DNA from: Undaria pinnatifida
Lineage: Eukaryota; Sar; Phaeophyceae; Laminariales; Alariaceae
Reading direction: 5' to 3'
Length of the DNA stretch: 64,000 nt
Assembly (NCBI GenBank): GCA_012845835.1
Contig: JABAKD010000028.1
Span: 5,676,296-5,740,295, forward strand
Both the position numbers and the translations under genes were made by a program. The notes beneath the pieces were generated by a model. It did no database searches, had not been told where the DNA came from, and saw only the letters and a program-made list of their open reading frames with translations. This document shows, one piece after another, positions 21,940-32,589 of the stretch (position 1 is its first letter; every line of letters begins with the position of its first letter).

Positions 21940-23500
21940 CCCCCATGAGGCTAGACCGAATCGGTTCGACTCTAGAGTGTTCGTTAGCTCCGAGCGGGGT
22001 AGGTTTGAAGTCATTGTATTACGTTTCGCAAACACAGAGTAGGGTCAAGCCGACAAGATGAGCTCGCTCGTGAGAGCGCACAGCAGTCTACCATAAAATA
22101 CGCCAGCCTTGTACTACTAGGCACCCATTAATAGGCCACAACCCGAACCGGCACGAAGCTGATAAGTAACTGTCATACTGAAATCCCAACTCAACAACGT
22201 CTGGTCCAATCACTCCCATGTCCTGCGACGCCGTTTGTCATAAAGAAAATACAGCCTGTGAAGACTAGCCACTCCTGTGCACATAACAAGCTCCATTGTT
22301 ATTGCAGAAAAGGAAAAGCGGCCCTGAATCCTGGGCCCTGCCTCTCTTACCCATCAACTTGTGGTGAAGGTTCACTCGACCTCTAAACACACGCCATCCT
22401 CTCAAGGCACCAACGTAATCCGCGCTGGACAAACTAACGTTTTTGGTTTAGACCCGACTCTTTTTGTGCCCAGGCATCATTTCCTGTCAACCTTTACCTT
22501 GGGTTGAACACACTTAGGACGATGACACCCCATCGGGCACGTTTTGCGCCCGACTGATTGGCAATGAAAAGTACCGATTAGGCAGGACATGATGGGCCGA
22601 ACAAGGAACGATAGCTACCTGTTCGACTTCGGGATTATGTTTGACCGCGGGATATAAATTTGAATATTTCAACATTCAAGTACGTTCTGAGTTATCTCCA
22701 GGAAATTGAAATCGACCGGTACCACGGGCCTTACAAGGAGACTCAAGAGACTGCGTGGTAGCAAACGAATGGGCTTTGAGCCTCTTCATGGCGGTGCGTG
22801 TGAGCCAAGCTAGGCAGAGACGCCCGGCATCTCTTTCTGGCATTCTGCCGTGTTTCTATGCGTACTTTGGAGGTCGTCGCTTATTCCGTAATTTGTTTTG
22901 ATGTGCTCTGCCAATCATACGTGTTGAACCTCTGTACCGGCCGCTCCAACTGTCGTGGAGATGACTCACAACCCTTTCGTTGTCGATAACCGCCACACTT
23001 TCAGCCTGCAGTCAGTCTTCAGGTCGACGTCGAAAACAAACACATGTTACGAAGGGTGAGTGTTTCGTGTTGTGCATGCAGCGAGCCCTGCCTCCACCCG
23101 CTTTTCAAGACGATCTCACGCACGGCATTGCGGGTTCGCAAGCCTGCCGCACTCACTGTACTCGTCACGGATTGGAAATGAAACGACGTCGGGTGGAATG
23201 GTGACACGCGCGGTATAAGCTGGAGGCCCTTCGAAAACCATGGCGCCCTCAACCCTGATGGTGTGTTGTATCGCCCCCAGGCAACTTATTTCCATTACGA
23301 TTTGGTGACAAGGTTGTTTGGTCCTAGTTGCGGACTGTTACAGTGAAACCTTCGCCTAACCGTTGAACAGATGCCGTTCCCGCTTTTGCCGCTGTTGTTG
23401 GTGGTGCAACACAGCAACGAGCCACAGTATGGGCGTGACCCACACTTTCCACGGTTTCTACCTTGGTCATCGTTCGCCCTAAGCGTTTGCGTCATTGGTA
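21940..23500. other. No recognisable gene
   Basis: About 1.5 kb with only short frames on both strands. There are no repeats shared with the rest of the window. Confidence 0.35.
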
Positions 23501-23538
23501 GTGTGTCCCTCTCATTTCATGTCACTGGCACCGGCGTG

Positions 23539-23775
23539 TTACATCATACTTCCTTTTGAAACAATTACTGACACGTCCTCTTCTATCTTTAGGGAATCGC
23601 CAAACAACAGTGATGAAGGTGCGATGGCGGGGGAGACCTCGAGGAAGCCGTGGTGGCCCGAGTGCTCTTGCGCGGTTAAAATGACCTGCTCGCCCGAGCT
23701 TAGTGAATAAACAGTGGAAGCTGGTACGATGAGCACCATGCTTGTAGATGAAGACCCTTCCCAACCACCGCCCAC
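23539..23775 (-). CDS. Coding-like island, unknown
   Basis: A - strand frame encodes SSTSMVLIVPASTVYSLSSG, EQVILTAQEHSGHHGFLEV and SPAIAPSSLLFGDSLKIEED. It has the texture of a folded, possibly extracellular domain. A possible donor GTAATT follows the codons for EEDVS. I do not recognise it. It may be an exon of the same - strand locus as the islands at 25.5-26.4 kb. Confidence 0.3.
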   Translation of the reverse strand: MGGGWEGSSSTSMVLIVPASTVYSLSSGEQVILTAQEHSGHHGFLEVSPAIAPSSLLFGDSLKIEEDVSVIVSKGSMM

Positions 23776-24230
23776 CTACCCACCCCGATGTTATTTATCC
23801 ACACCTCCATACCTCGGGAGGATGGTACTGGCGCGTGTGTTCTTTGCTGGGTATGGTGCATCTACACCCCGCGATGTAGAAGCGTCCATGATGCACCACA
23901 TCGCGCAACAGAAATCAAGGCCAGGGATGCAACCGAGGCTACACGGCCTTCGGGCGGCAAACACCCGCAACGATAAGAAACCGACCCACATACCCCACGC
24001 CCACGAATTCTCCCAACTACCCACGACGTTGTATATGTACAGGCGACGTTTGGCGACCTCCACGCGACCAAATATAGGGCGAAGGTCTCCTGGCGGTGTT
24101 CTTGGGGAGGAAGGTCACGTACATTCCACCGTTTTGTTGAGCGTTTCTGTGCAAGCACAGGGTCGGTGTAATGCCATCCGTACACACCGTTTAACAGGAA
24201 GAATAAATAGTCGCTTCAGCGCCCAAGCAG

Positions 24231-24730
24231 GCGTTTATGTCCAGCCATGTAGCTAACGTCACGTGCGATTCGAGTCACCAATTGACGATCGCACCATGCA
24301 AGCAAGCGTTCTATCCTCTTACACCGAATATTGGCACCACTGACGCATTCTATTCCGCGCCCTTGCCGTCGCCGCAACACACGCCCTGGTCGCTTACCCA
24401 TCCGACCCTGGTGCTGGAATTGTCGCCATCTGACGCGGAGCCACGGCTCAATGAAGCCCGACAACTCCGGCTGCTGTTTTCGACCCATTAAACGAACGGG
24501 AACTTCATTGCGACCCTGGACTGCGGCATCATCGCAGGGCTGGGTCCGTTGTGGGAACAAGATGGGATGGAGGTCGTGACCTGTTGCCTGGACTCTCTCT
24601 GGGAAGGCCCCACCAGCCGGCCGGACCTGATATTCTACGGCAAGTGCTGTGCTCTACGGCGCTACGTCTTGCATAATCCCGACGACCTTTGGCTTGGAAC
24701 TCGATACTTCGTTGGCAGGTGACATGGTCT
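24231..24730 (+). pseudogene. KDZ-type transposase remnant
   Basis: One + strand frame with two stops covers part of a protein resembling Kyakuja-Dileera-Zisupton (KDZ) transposases. An upstream segment reads FYPLTPNIGTTDAFYSAPL, like the PATP-type motif after the CxC zinc-binding region. After a TAA at 24,489 come NGNFIATLDCGIIAGLGPLW, SRPDLIFYGKCCALRRYVL and NPDDLWLGTRYFV. The next codons (24,711-24,728) read V-G-R-stop-H-G where KDZ proteins have V-D-R-F-H-W, so the catalytic Asp is Gly and the Phe is a stop. Regions before and after are not recognisable. The family assignment is from remembered motifs, not a search. Confidence 0.5.
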
Positions 24731-24739
24731 TATCCCGCT

Positions 24740-25060
24740 TTAGACAGCCCTTCGTTGTCGGTAAATCTGGTCGTGCGTTGGCCTTCGTGATTTGTGATAC
24801 AAGGGTTGGGTATTGGTTGGACGTGTTCGACGTTCCGTGCGTGGTGACGACGAAGGTATTCTTTAAATTACCCCACGCCCCCACATTGCCCACAGTTACT
24901 GTGGCGTTGGCGTGTGGTCAATTTTCCAACGGCTCGAAGTCGACATTTTTATTGGCGTGTTGAACACGAGCATACCACGGTCGGCAAGACTAAGACGCCT
25001 ATAACGGGTTAGGTATACCCACATTTAATGGCTTCCCCAAACGTACATACGAAACGGAGC
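24740..25060. other. Open on both strands, unresolved
   Basis: A + strand frame (24,649-24,963, with GYWLDVFDVPCVVTTKVFF) competes with a - strand frame (24,654-24,893, with NTFVVTTHGTSNTSNQYP). I cannot decide between them. Confidence 0.2.
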
Positions 25061-26345
25061 TCAACGTTACGCCACGCGTGCGTCTCTTGTAACTTCGCGG
25101 AAAACACGTCGCAAGTTAGGTTCCATATCCGGGGGCCTTCGGAGGCGGACAGTTCCGAGTTCTTCGCTCCCAAGACGCGGGATGATCCAACGTTGTGGGG
25201 CGTTGACGATGACCGCAACGAATGAATCTTGAGAAATAGTTCCATGGCAGAGAGCAGCAACTCGTGGATCCACGGTATGCCTGTTCCACGTATTGCCTAG
25301 TTTCTTTTTCTTGATAAAGCGGTCGCTCCAGTCCTTAACGCTGCCAAGTCCACCCTGGGCGATACCGATGGCTATATCGGTTCCGAAAGATCCGCGAAAG
25401 GCTAAAGCTTTGTTGGGAGTAGACAGTGAACTGATCAACGGATCCTTGTTCTTAGATTCGCGATTCTCAGTTGTTTCTCTCGCCGACGGCGTTAATTGAC
25501 GGCGTAAAACGACAGGATCATTCACCGCCACCGTTGTTGGGACACAGGCGCAACGATGATACAGAACGACTTAGCTGGCGATTGAAAAATGTGTGTGAAG
25601 ATGACGACGACGTAATCTGCACCATGCATGTTACTCCCTTTTGTCGGGGTTCTGGCACATTGTCAAGCAGATGTCTCGAGTGCTGGCAAAGTCCTTCCTC
25701 GACCAGGGCTTTTTAGTGAGAAATGAGTGCCTCGTGGGTGGGACCATGCTTGGCAAAAACCCAACCTTCGACGATTAAGCATTGGAGGCGGAGGATATCG
25801 TCTTCCGAGTGTGTGGGCGGGGTGGGGGCCCAAGTAACATTGATCGTAGGGAAGCTGGCGAGTGCTATGATCTAAAAACGACACGTTCATGATTCCTAGG
25901 GGGGGGGGCGGGGCAACGAGCGGCTGGGGAGAGGGGCGTGGAAGAGGAAGGGTGGAAGGGCGGACAGGGACTGGATTTTACTCTCTGGGGGTGGCGTGCT
26001 TGAGGGCGAGTAAATAGTTACAATTTTGACATAAATTGGTATTATTCGATGTCCGGTGTAGCCTCCTCTTGTCGTTTTCCTACCCACGGACCCACCACTC
26101 GTCGCCGACAAATCGCACGCCGGGGGTGGCTTAGGAGTGGTACACGAGCCGTTTATATTGGGGAGGTTTGAGCGCTCGGAGCGCCCGTACCTTCGCGGAG
26201 AATGTGTACAACTTATGAGGGTATGTTTACGTAGCGCGCCTGGGGCCCCGTCACCATGTCGAACGTTAATTTCTACCGGAACCTGAGTCATCAACGGAGC
26301 GGCGACGTGGATCACACATGACCACTGAAATTCGACGAACAAGTT
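25061..26345 (-). CDS. Candidate multi-exon - strand gene, unknown
   Basis: Several - strand pieces look like exons with usable splice signals. Piece 1 (about 26,231-26,345) follows the acceptor TTTTCAATTTTAG and reads NLFVEFQWSCVIHVAAPLMT, then QVPVEINVRHGDGAPGAL. Piece 2 (25,766-25,871) follows TCGTTTTTAG and reads IIALASFPTINVTWAPTPP, then DDILRLQCLIVE. Piece 3 (25,526-25,708) continues in phase with LVEEGLCQHSRHLLDNV. Piece 4 (from 25,407) continues in phase with LAFRGSFGTDIAIGIAQGG. Implied introns of about 57 and 118 bases are short compared with the 7TM-RGS gene, which lowers confidence. The Cys and N-x-T content suggests an extracellular protein. No family was recognised. Confidence 0.3.
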
Positions 26346-26349
26346 CTAA

Positions 26350-27335
26350 AATTGAAAACCAAAAAGCGAAAAGACACCGTGGGCACATGTTGGGCCAAGA
26401 TCGGCCTGAGAAAAAGTCGGCAAAATAATAGTTCGAGGAGGCGAAACTTCTCGTCTGCGACAGACATCAATGGACGAAACGAACAACTGCGCCATGGAGT
26501 ATCAACTGAGCGCGCTGGTAAGGCGCTCTGACCCACACTCTCGCCACAGTGTTCACAACACGGCCGCGATATGTGGCTGGCGCGAGCCAGGCGTATGATA
26601 CAAATGCATTTGGGAGCTTGGGCGCTGCTGTGAAGAAAAGAGGGGAACAAATTCTCCTTATTATGTTTCGTTTTCACGACAGTAGTGGAACTGGGGTGAT
26701 GTCTTGATTTGATTTCTTAGAAAAACGACTTTGCAACATACATCGCATTTCCATTGTCATCGGTATTACCTTCTCGGTTTTGGTATGGCGGCGTCGATGG
26801 CGGGCGGGGAGCGTGTGGTTGGAGGCATCCTATACCGCCGAAATCGACGCTGAGGAACAAGTTTTTTTTTCCGTGCAGTAACCACACTTACACACGGTTG
26901 GGGCCCCGGAGCACAACATAACCCAAACGATTGACCACGTTAACCATGAAATATCCACACCAAACATGATAGAAGGTGCGATTAATGTTGTGATCAAATA
27001 CGGTGCCTTCTTTTTTGGATACGGAGCGTTAGGCGTTAAGTTTATTATTCCCTTTCCCGGGTACCATAGCTGTGGGGACTACAAGCACGGCGTCGCCCGA
27101 CTGCGCCTGGTGGGTTTAGGTTGCAATACATGCAGTACACCCTTCCTGAAAATTGCCGTGGAAGGACGTGCGCGTCGGGCCGTGGGTGCGTGTTTGGTAC
27201 TTGGTATCACGGCAGAACTCTCCGGAAATTCCTCGTACTTCTTCCATGGGCGTAGGTCAAGGTTGGTGGATTGCGGAACCTTCGCTTGAAGGACAATCCT
27301 CCCATAAAGATGGCGATGCAGATGTGCTACGATAA
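26350..27335. other. Coding-like but unresolved
   Basis: A + strand frame stays nearly open from about 26,735 to 27,289 with one stop and includes NVVIKYGAFFFGYGALGVKF. The - strand also has fragments such as SWLTWSIVWVMLCSGAPTV. No gene can be fixed. Confidence 0.2.
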
Positions 27336-27339
27336 GCAC

Positions 27340-28010
27340 AATTTCCACGGAAGCGTCCATGGAAGCTGCTACCATGAACGTTTCCGCGAAAAGAAGATTA
27401 GGACCCGTTTCCGATAAATGTGCGGAAGTTTCAACGGCAGATTCGACGGACGAATCCGAAGCCGGGAAGGTGTTTCTTCATGGTAGCGTTCATGGCAACT
27501 ACCATCCAAACACTCATGACAGTAGCTTTCATGGAAGTAGCTTTCATAAAAAAAAGCTTCCGCGCAAGCGTTCTTGAAGGTAATTTTCGATAGAAGAAGC
27601 TTTCATGCAAGCTGCCGTCGAAACGCTGATGAAACATTTGATGGAAGCTTCCATGAAAGCTTCCATGAAAACAGCTTCCACGGAAGCGTCCGGGGAAGAT
27701 TTTGTGGAAGCTGCTTCCACGGACGTTTACGTTTGACTTCCATGAAAGTTGAAAGTCAAACATAAAACCGCTTCCTCAGATATGTTACTTGTAAAATATG
27801 AATTACTTCCACGAAAGCTTCCATGGAAATGGCTTTCTGTGGAAGCTGTCGTGGAAGCCGTTGAGCTTCCGTGGAAGTGGAAGCTTCCATGGAAGTCATA
27901 GTAACCTTCCTTCCGTAAGAATTTTCGTGGAAGCTTCCGTGGAAGTAGTTTCCACGAAATTTTTTGTGGAAGCTTCCATGGAAGCTTCAGTGGAAGCTTT
28001 CACGGACTCC
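27340..28010. repeat. Self-complementary 12-bp satellite, locus 2
   Basis: The same AGCTTCC(A/G)(T/C)GGA-based array as at 16,305-17,060, with units such as GGAAGCTTCCATGGAAG. Frames on both strands encode SFHG-like repeats. The array is patchier, with non-repeat sequence at about 27,380-27,470. Confidence 0.85.
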
Positions 28011-28019
28011 CACGCAAAA

Positions 28020-28370
28020 AGCAAGCAGTACCGGAGACCGTGGTATGCTGCTCGACGGACTACATAAAATACAAATATATGTCAAACTCTTTGCATCGTG
28101 TCTTATCTCCATCCCTTACTACACCATCGCTAAACTTTTGTGCATGTATACCTAAGCCTGCGACCGGCGGCCGTCCAGGATGCCGGCGAAGCGCGTTGTA
28201 CCTCCTATGTATATGCACGTTTGTTCTCGCCTTTTGTGGCAAAAGACGTCGGCATGGAACTGAAACTACGTAGTATATTGGAAAACGGTGTTTTTATGCC
28301 CATTACCCGTGGTGCCTAGACTATAATATACACCAGAGTGCGGTAACACGTGTGCCTGGTTGGGTCAGTC
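28020..28370. other. No recognisable gene
   Basis: Nothing supported was seen here. Confidence 0.4.
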
Positions 28371-28379
28371 GATGTCCAA

Positions 28380-28510
28380 CGTCCAACGACTACCAGCAAA
28401 ACCGAATGCGGCGCAAACATTTGTTGGGGCCAACCAGCGTCTGACTACGAGAACCGAATGCGTTGCAATAATAAGCGCGTGGGCCAACCAGCGTTCGACC
28501 GCGGAAAACG
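28380..28510 (+). repeat. Short degenerate tandem repeat of about 50 bp
   Basis: About two and a half units share AACCGAATGCG and GGGCCAACCAGCGT. Confidence 0.5.
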
Positions 28511-28514
28511 AGCC

Positions 28515-30080
28515 TCGATGCGTCTAGCCTCGTCCCTCGCCAGTCAACGTCGCAAACACCACACACCCACGTTGAGCCCTGCTTCTTTGGATAGCCGACC
28601 CCACGGGAGCAGGACATGGGACAGATCGTGTATCGGCCGTATTAATGTAACTCATTGTACAACAGCATCTGAGCGTCCGCGTCCTGAACGGCACCACCAT
28701 CATCCCCATCGACGCTCGTTTTGAACCCAGGTGCGGATCGTGCGCGCGATACGTCTATCGTCTGTTTATCTGCTGACTGTCGACATATCGTTTGCGCCAC
28801 ACACCTGTAGCTGCTGTACCAGACTCATCAATAGAAGAGTACACGTGTTTCTAGGGCTGAGAGGAATCCCCTCTCTCCCCTACCTCTTTCGGGGCTCAGT
28901 CTTAGGTTCGAGTATCATATTTGGGTTGTGCCAGGTTATGCCGAGCTGTGGGTGGAGCCATGCTGGATGCCGGACGTAACTCTTACATTTCTAAGACATG
29001 TATGTCATTGGTATGATACGCTAACTCGCCTAACTCACCGGTGTAGAATGCTGTATCCCTCGAGACGGCAACGAGGCTCACCCTGGCTGCTACCTTGATG
29101 CTGAAGTAACTTTCTATACAACAGGTTTCCCCCGCATTACTTGTAGTGTCCGTGTTTTCTCCCTCACAAAATAAAAAAAGCATTGCAATCATTCTCCAGC
29201 AACAATCCCTTCATCGATACAATATTTCTTGGGATGTGTCCCAGTAGTATGATCAGAATAGTCCATATGCCCGTCGTCGATGGAAATCTAGCTGCCGGGC
29301 CACGCTGCTCCAGACGCATACTCGTACGCGTATGTGCGAGAGTTTGGGGGATGGTCCCTTTCCTCTGCTGTAGTGCCCATTCCTAGCTCTTTTTCTCGTT
29401 TTTGCGGTGTGCCAGGTTGGGCTGGGGGTTAGTTAGGTGAAATCATGTCAGACGACACTTCAGCAGAGTTCACCGCGTTTTCATCACCGCGAACACAACA
29501 TAGACTATAGATTACTAAACATATTACGTAGGGTTTGGGTTAGGGTCAGGGATACTTCGGGGTGGTGAGACCGGTAAAGCCACCTCGTACATAAAGCCTT
29601 TGTCGTACATGTATGTGTGCCTTTCATGAGTGCAGTGTGTAGGATATGATGCGGTAATTAGTCAGTACAACATACAAGGCTGGCGCGGGCGGCTATACAC
29701 CGCCTGTTGCGCTCGCTCAAGCAAGCACATGCAACACAATGTAAATCAGACAGGGCAGAAGACGTTCACGACCTGATGCAATGGGCGACGTTCAAATGCC
29801 AAGAGCTAAGTAGTGCAGAAAAATCATGCTGGGCTTTCTCGTAGTGTGCGCAGAAGCAGTTGTTGGCATTATTACCACGCATTCAAAGAACAACACGAAG
29901 GAGTAAAAAAGGGCACTAAAAATTCTTGTACGTACTACTGTAAAAAGGGAATTCAAACCACAATCGATCCCAAATTAACAGCAGAGGAAAGGAAATGAAA
30001 CACCAGATACCTGGTATCAGCGTACTGGGTACGAATAATACAGCAAACGCCACGCAAAAAATAATAGGAACTACAAGGGG
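28515..30080. other. No recognisable gene
   Basis: There are only short frames. A TTTGGGTTAGGGTCAGGG phrase near 29,532 resembles telomere-like DNA but is not repeated. Confidence 0.35.
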
Positions 30081-30086
30081 CTTCAC

Positions 30087-30138
30087 CGATGGCCTGGACG
30101 GCCGATGGCCTGGACGGCCGATGGCCTGGACGGCCGAT
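30087..30138 (+). repeat. 16-bp tandem repeat, 3 copies
   Basis: CGATGGCCTGGACGGC is repeated three times without change, with a partial fourth copy. Confidence 0.95.
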
Positions 30139-30574
30139 GGTCGCAGACTAGCGTTGTGCTTAAACAATACGTAGAGGACGACGAGGCTCAGACTCAATGC
30201 CAAGACATTGAGAGCGTGCGCTCTGCACTCCACTCTAAGAAGTCTGTGACGTATGCATCTGAGAAGTCTGTGACGTAGACTATGCATTATTAATAACAGT
30301 CACTTGTTGAACAATAATTCTCCAGGTACTACAATGTAAGAACTTGCTACATCCTCGGTGTACACGTGCTCCGGACACACCCTTATATACAGGTTTTCTT
30401 GCTACTCACGCAGAACATCCCCAAAAATAAAACAAGCGTAAGATAAAGTACGCATCTTGCAAACACGAGTATCGACCCTAAATTTAAAATTCGTCGAACT
30501 CGCAGCTGACGTCGATATAATAATTTTATGAAATACGTGCATACTTGAATCTTGGCAACAAACCTCACAACCGC

Positions 30575-30935
30575 ATTGTATGCCTTTTTTTTTCCTTCAG
30601 CCCATTTATCATCCTCGTACTGCTGTCGCGCTGCCTCCCAGTAGTAACTCAGATCCGGGGTCACATAGCGGACCCTCCTCCCCCTTCCCCACCACGGAAC
30701 ACGCCTTTATTTTGTATCACGGGAAGACCGCAGCATTTTCTTCCCTCGTCGACTCGCGTCGAATGGTGCATACCCACGACGCTGGGCGAACTCAGCAGTT
30801 GATCATTTTTTTTCTTGTATTTTTGCAAATAAAGCCAATTATCACAACGGTGGGAATCGGACTCAAGGACCAACGCTATTATAGTAGTATTCGAGGGTAA
30901 CCACTAGCCCACCTGTGCGACTGGCATGATGATTT
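30575..30935 (-). mobile_element. tRNA-derived SINE, copy 2
   Basis: On the - strand it begins with CTAGTGGTTACCCTCGAATA and GAGTCCGATTCCCACC, the D-arm-like and B-box-like parts of a tRNA head. The body contains CCCCGGATCTGAGTTACTAC. It ends in an A-rich tail (AAGGAAAAAAAAA) near 30,585, as expected for a retroposed SINE. It aligns over its length with 19,140-19,455. Confidence 0.75.
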
Positions 30936-30939
30936 ACGG

Positions 30940-31165
30940 CTCTGCCTACTTTGTACGAGAGGTTTGACCGCACCTCCCACGATACACCTTTGAGACAGAC
31001 GCACAGATCAACGACATAAAACTAACAGCTGTAGCACGTACCGTATACGTGATACGACGTACTGAATGATGGCAATATAGTCTATACTCTCGATACACAT
31101 CCGATATCTGACGCAGCTGCTCTATCCACGCACCTGCCCTCGCGAAGAAGAAATACGATTATTCA
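30940..31165. other. Spacer
   Basis: No feature seen. Confidence 0.4.
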
Positions 31166-31169
31166 TGTA

Positions 31170-31480
31170 ATCTTTCATGGGTTGCGCTCCGCGGGCGGCT
31201 GACGCCGCCCGCTCGCGCAAGGAAGATTTCAATTAAATATTAATGATGGAGCAGAAATAAGAGGCACGTGATTTGGTGCAACTTGCGATTTGACAATGCC
31301 AATAGCTACTTGAGCAGAGTCGATTGCCCTGTCTGTGCTGTGCTGTGCTGCGCTGTGTGTTTGTTGGCGATGCCACGTTCTGATCGGCAGTAGTACGGGT
31401 GTAATTCGCAAAGAAAAAATCGCGAAGAAGACCGTGAGGGGTGAAAAAATCAGTGAAGAAATCATAAAGACGAGAACACC
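31170..31480 (+). repeat. Family C repeat, copy 2, with hairpin
   Basis: It begins with an inverted repeat, GCGGGCGGC, and its complement (31,191-31,212), then CTCGCGCAAGGAAGA. It continues through the GCTGTGCTGTGCTG tract, GGCGATGCCACGTTCTGATC and GTGTAATTCGC, as in copies 1 and 3. Confidence 0.75.
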
Positions 31481-31539
31481 CGCACTTAACAGTACCTGGT
31501 ACCTGGTACTTCGCATGATACCTGGTGGTATTATGTGTT

Positions 31540-31850
31540 TTAAAGAAAGGGCAGCGGTCCCGCTCCGCGGGCGACGGACGCCGCCCGCTACGCTCGCGCA
31601 AGGAAGAATGCTGCTTATACATGTAAAGGGGGCAGAAAGAAGAGGCCCATGGTTTGGGGCGGATAGCGATTTGATAACGCCAAGTGCTACTTGTGCAGAG
31701 CTAACTGCCCTGCGCTGCCCTGCGCTGCGCTGTGTCCTTATTGGCGATGTTACGTTCTCGTCGACAGAACGTGTGTAGCTTGCGCGGGGGGCGGGGGGGC
31801 GGGCATGGGGACCGAGAGAGAACAATCAACTGATGAAAACCAAAAGACGA
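31540..31850 (+). repeat. Family C repeat, copy 3, with hairpin
   Basis: The same layout as copy 2, starting with CGCTCCGCGGGCGACGGACG, a diverged hairpin, then CGCGCAAGGAAGAATG and GGGGGCAGAAAGAAGAGGCC. It lies only about 60 bases after copy 2 in the same orientation. Confidence 0.75.
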
Positions 31851-31959
31851 GTACACACCACGTATCGTACATACCGGTACCCGGTACCTGTATTATACCC
31901 GGTGCTACTGCTATATGTTCGAACGAAAGCAACACGGTGCACGACACGACACCGCAGCG

Positions 31960-32440
31960 CAGGGAAAGGCACGGCACGGCACGCTGTTGAGCTATATATA
32001 GCTGGGTTAAGCTAAGCTGGGGGTTGCATTTGTTGTGATTCAACGACGTAATATTACAAATCTGGTGTAGTAGTGCCGGTACGTGGTACGATACTTCGAA
32101 TGATACTGGCATGTACGAACGAATAAGTACAGCAAAGCAAGCAACACAGCACAGCACGGCACGGCAAAGCACGGCAAAGCACGACGCTGCGCTCTGCTGA
32201 GCTAGTGCTATGGTGCGCTGCTGAGCTGAGCTGAGCTGATGAGCCAAGCTGAGGAACCTGACATGATACGGCAGCAGCAGTAGCACATGCACGAAGGAGC
32301 ACGTACCGCAAAGCACTCAGCACAGCACAGGACAGCACAGCACAGCACGGCACAACACAGCACAGGACCGCACAACACCGCACAGTATGGCACAGTGCTG
32401 CAGCGCACGGCAGCACACGGCAGGGCAGGGCAGGGCAAAA
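31960..32440 (+). repeat. AGCAC-rich microsatellite region
   Basis: Imperfect arrays of AGCAC, GGCAC and AGCTG pentamers, densest at about 32,150-32,250 and 32,310-32,430. Cys-rich - strand frames here are products of the repeat. Confidence 0.85.
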
Positions 32441-32589
32441 AAAGGGAGCAAACATCGCGAGAAAAGTTCGAAATCGTGTTGCAGACAAAAAATTTGAAGG
32501 AAGCAACTGAAAGACAAGAAACAATTGGAAAAGCGAGCAAGAAAAACAATAGGGAAATGGTCAAAGGGGATAGTCTATACGTACACCGT

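Noticed and set aside
29530..29555. TTTGGGTTAGGG phrase as a possible internal telomere
   Set aside because: Only about one and a half degenerate units; not a tandem array.
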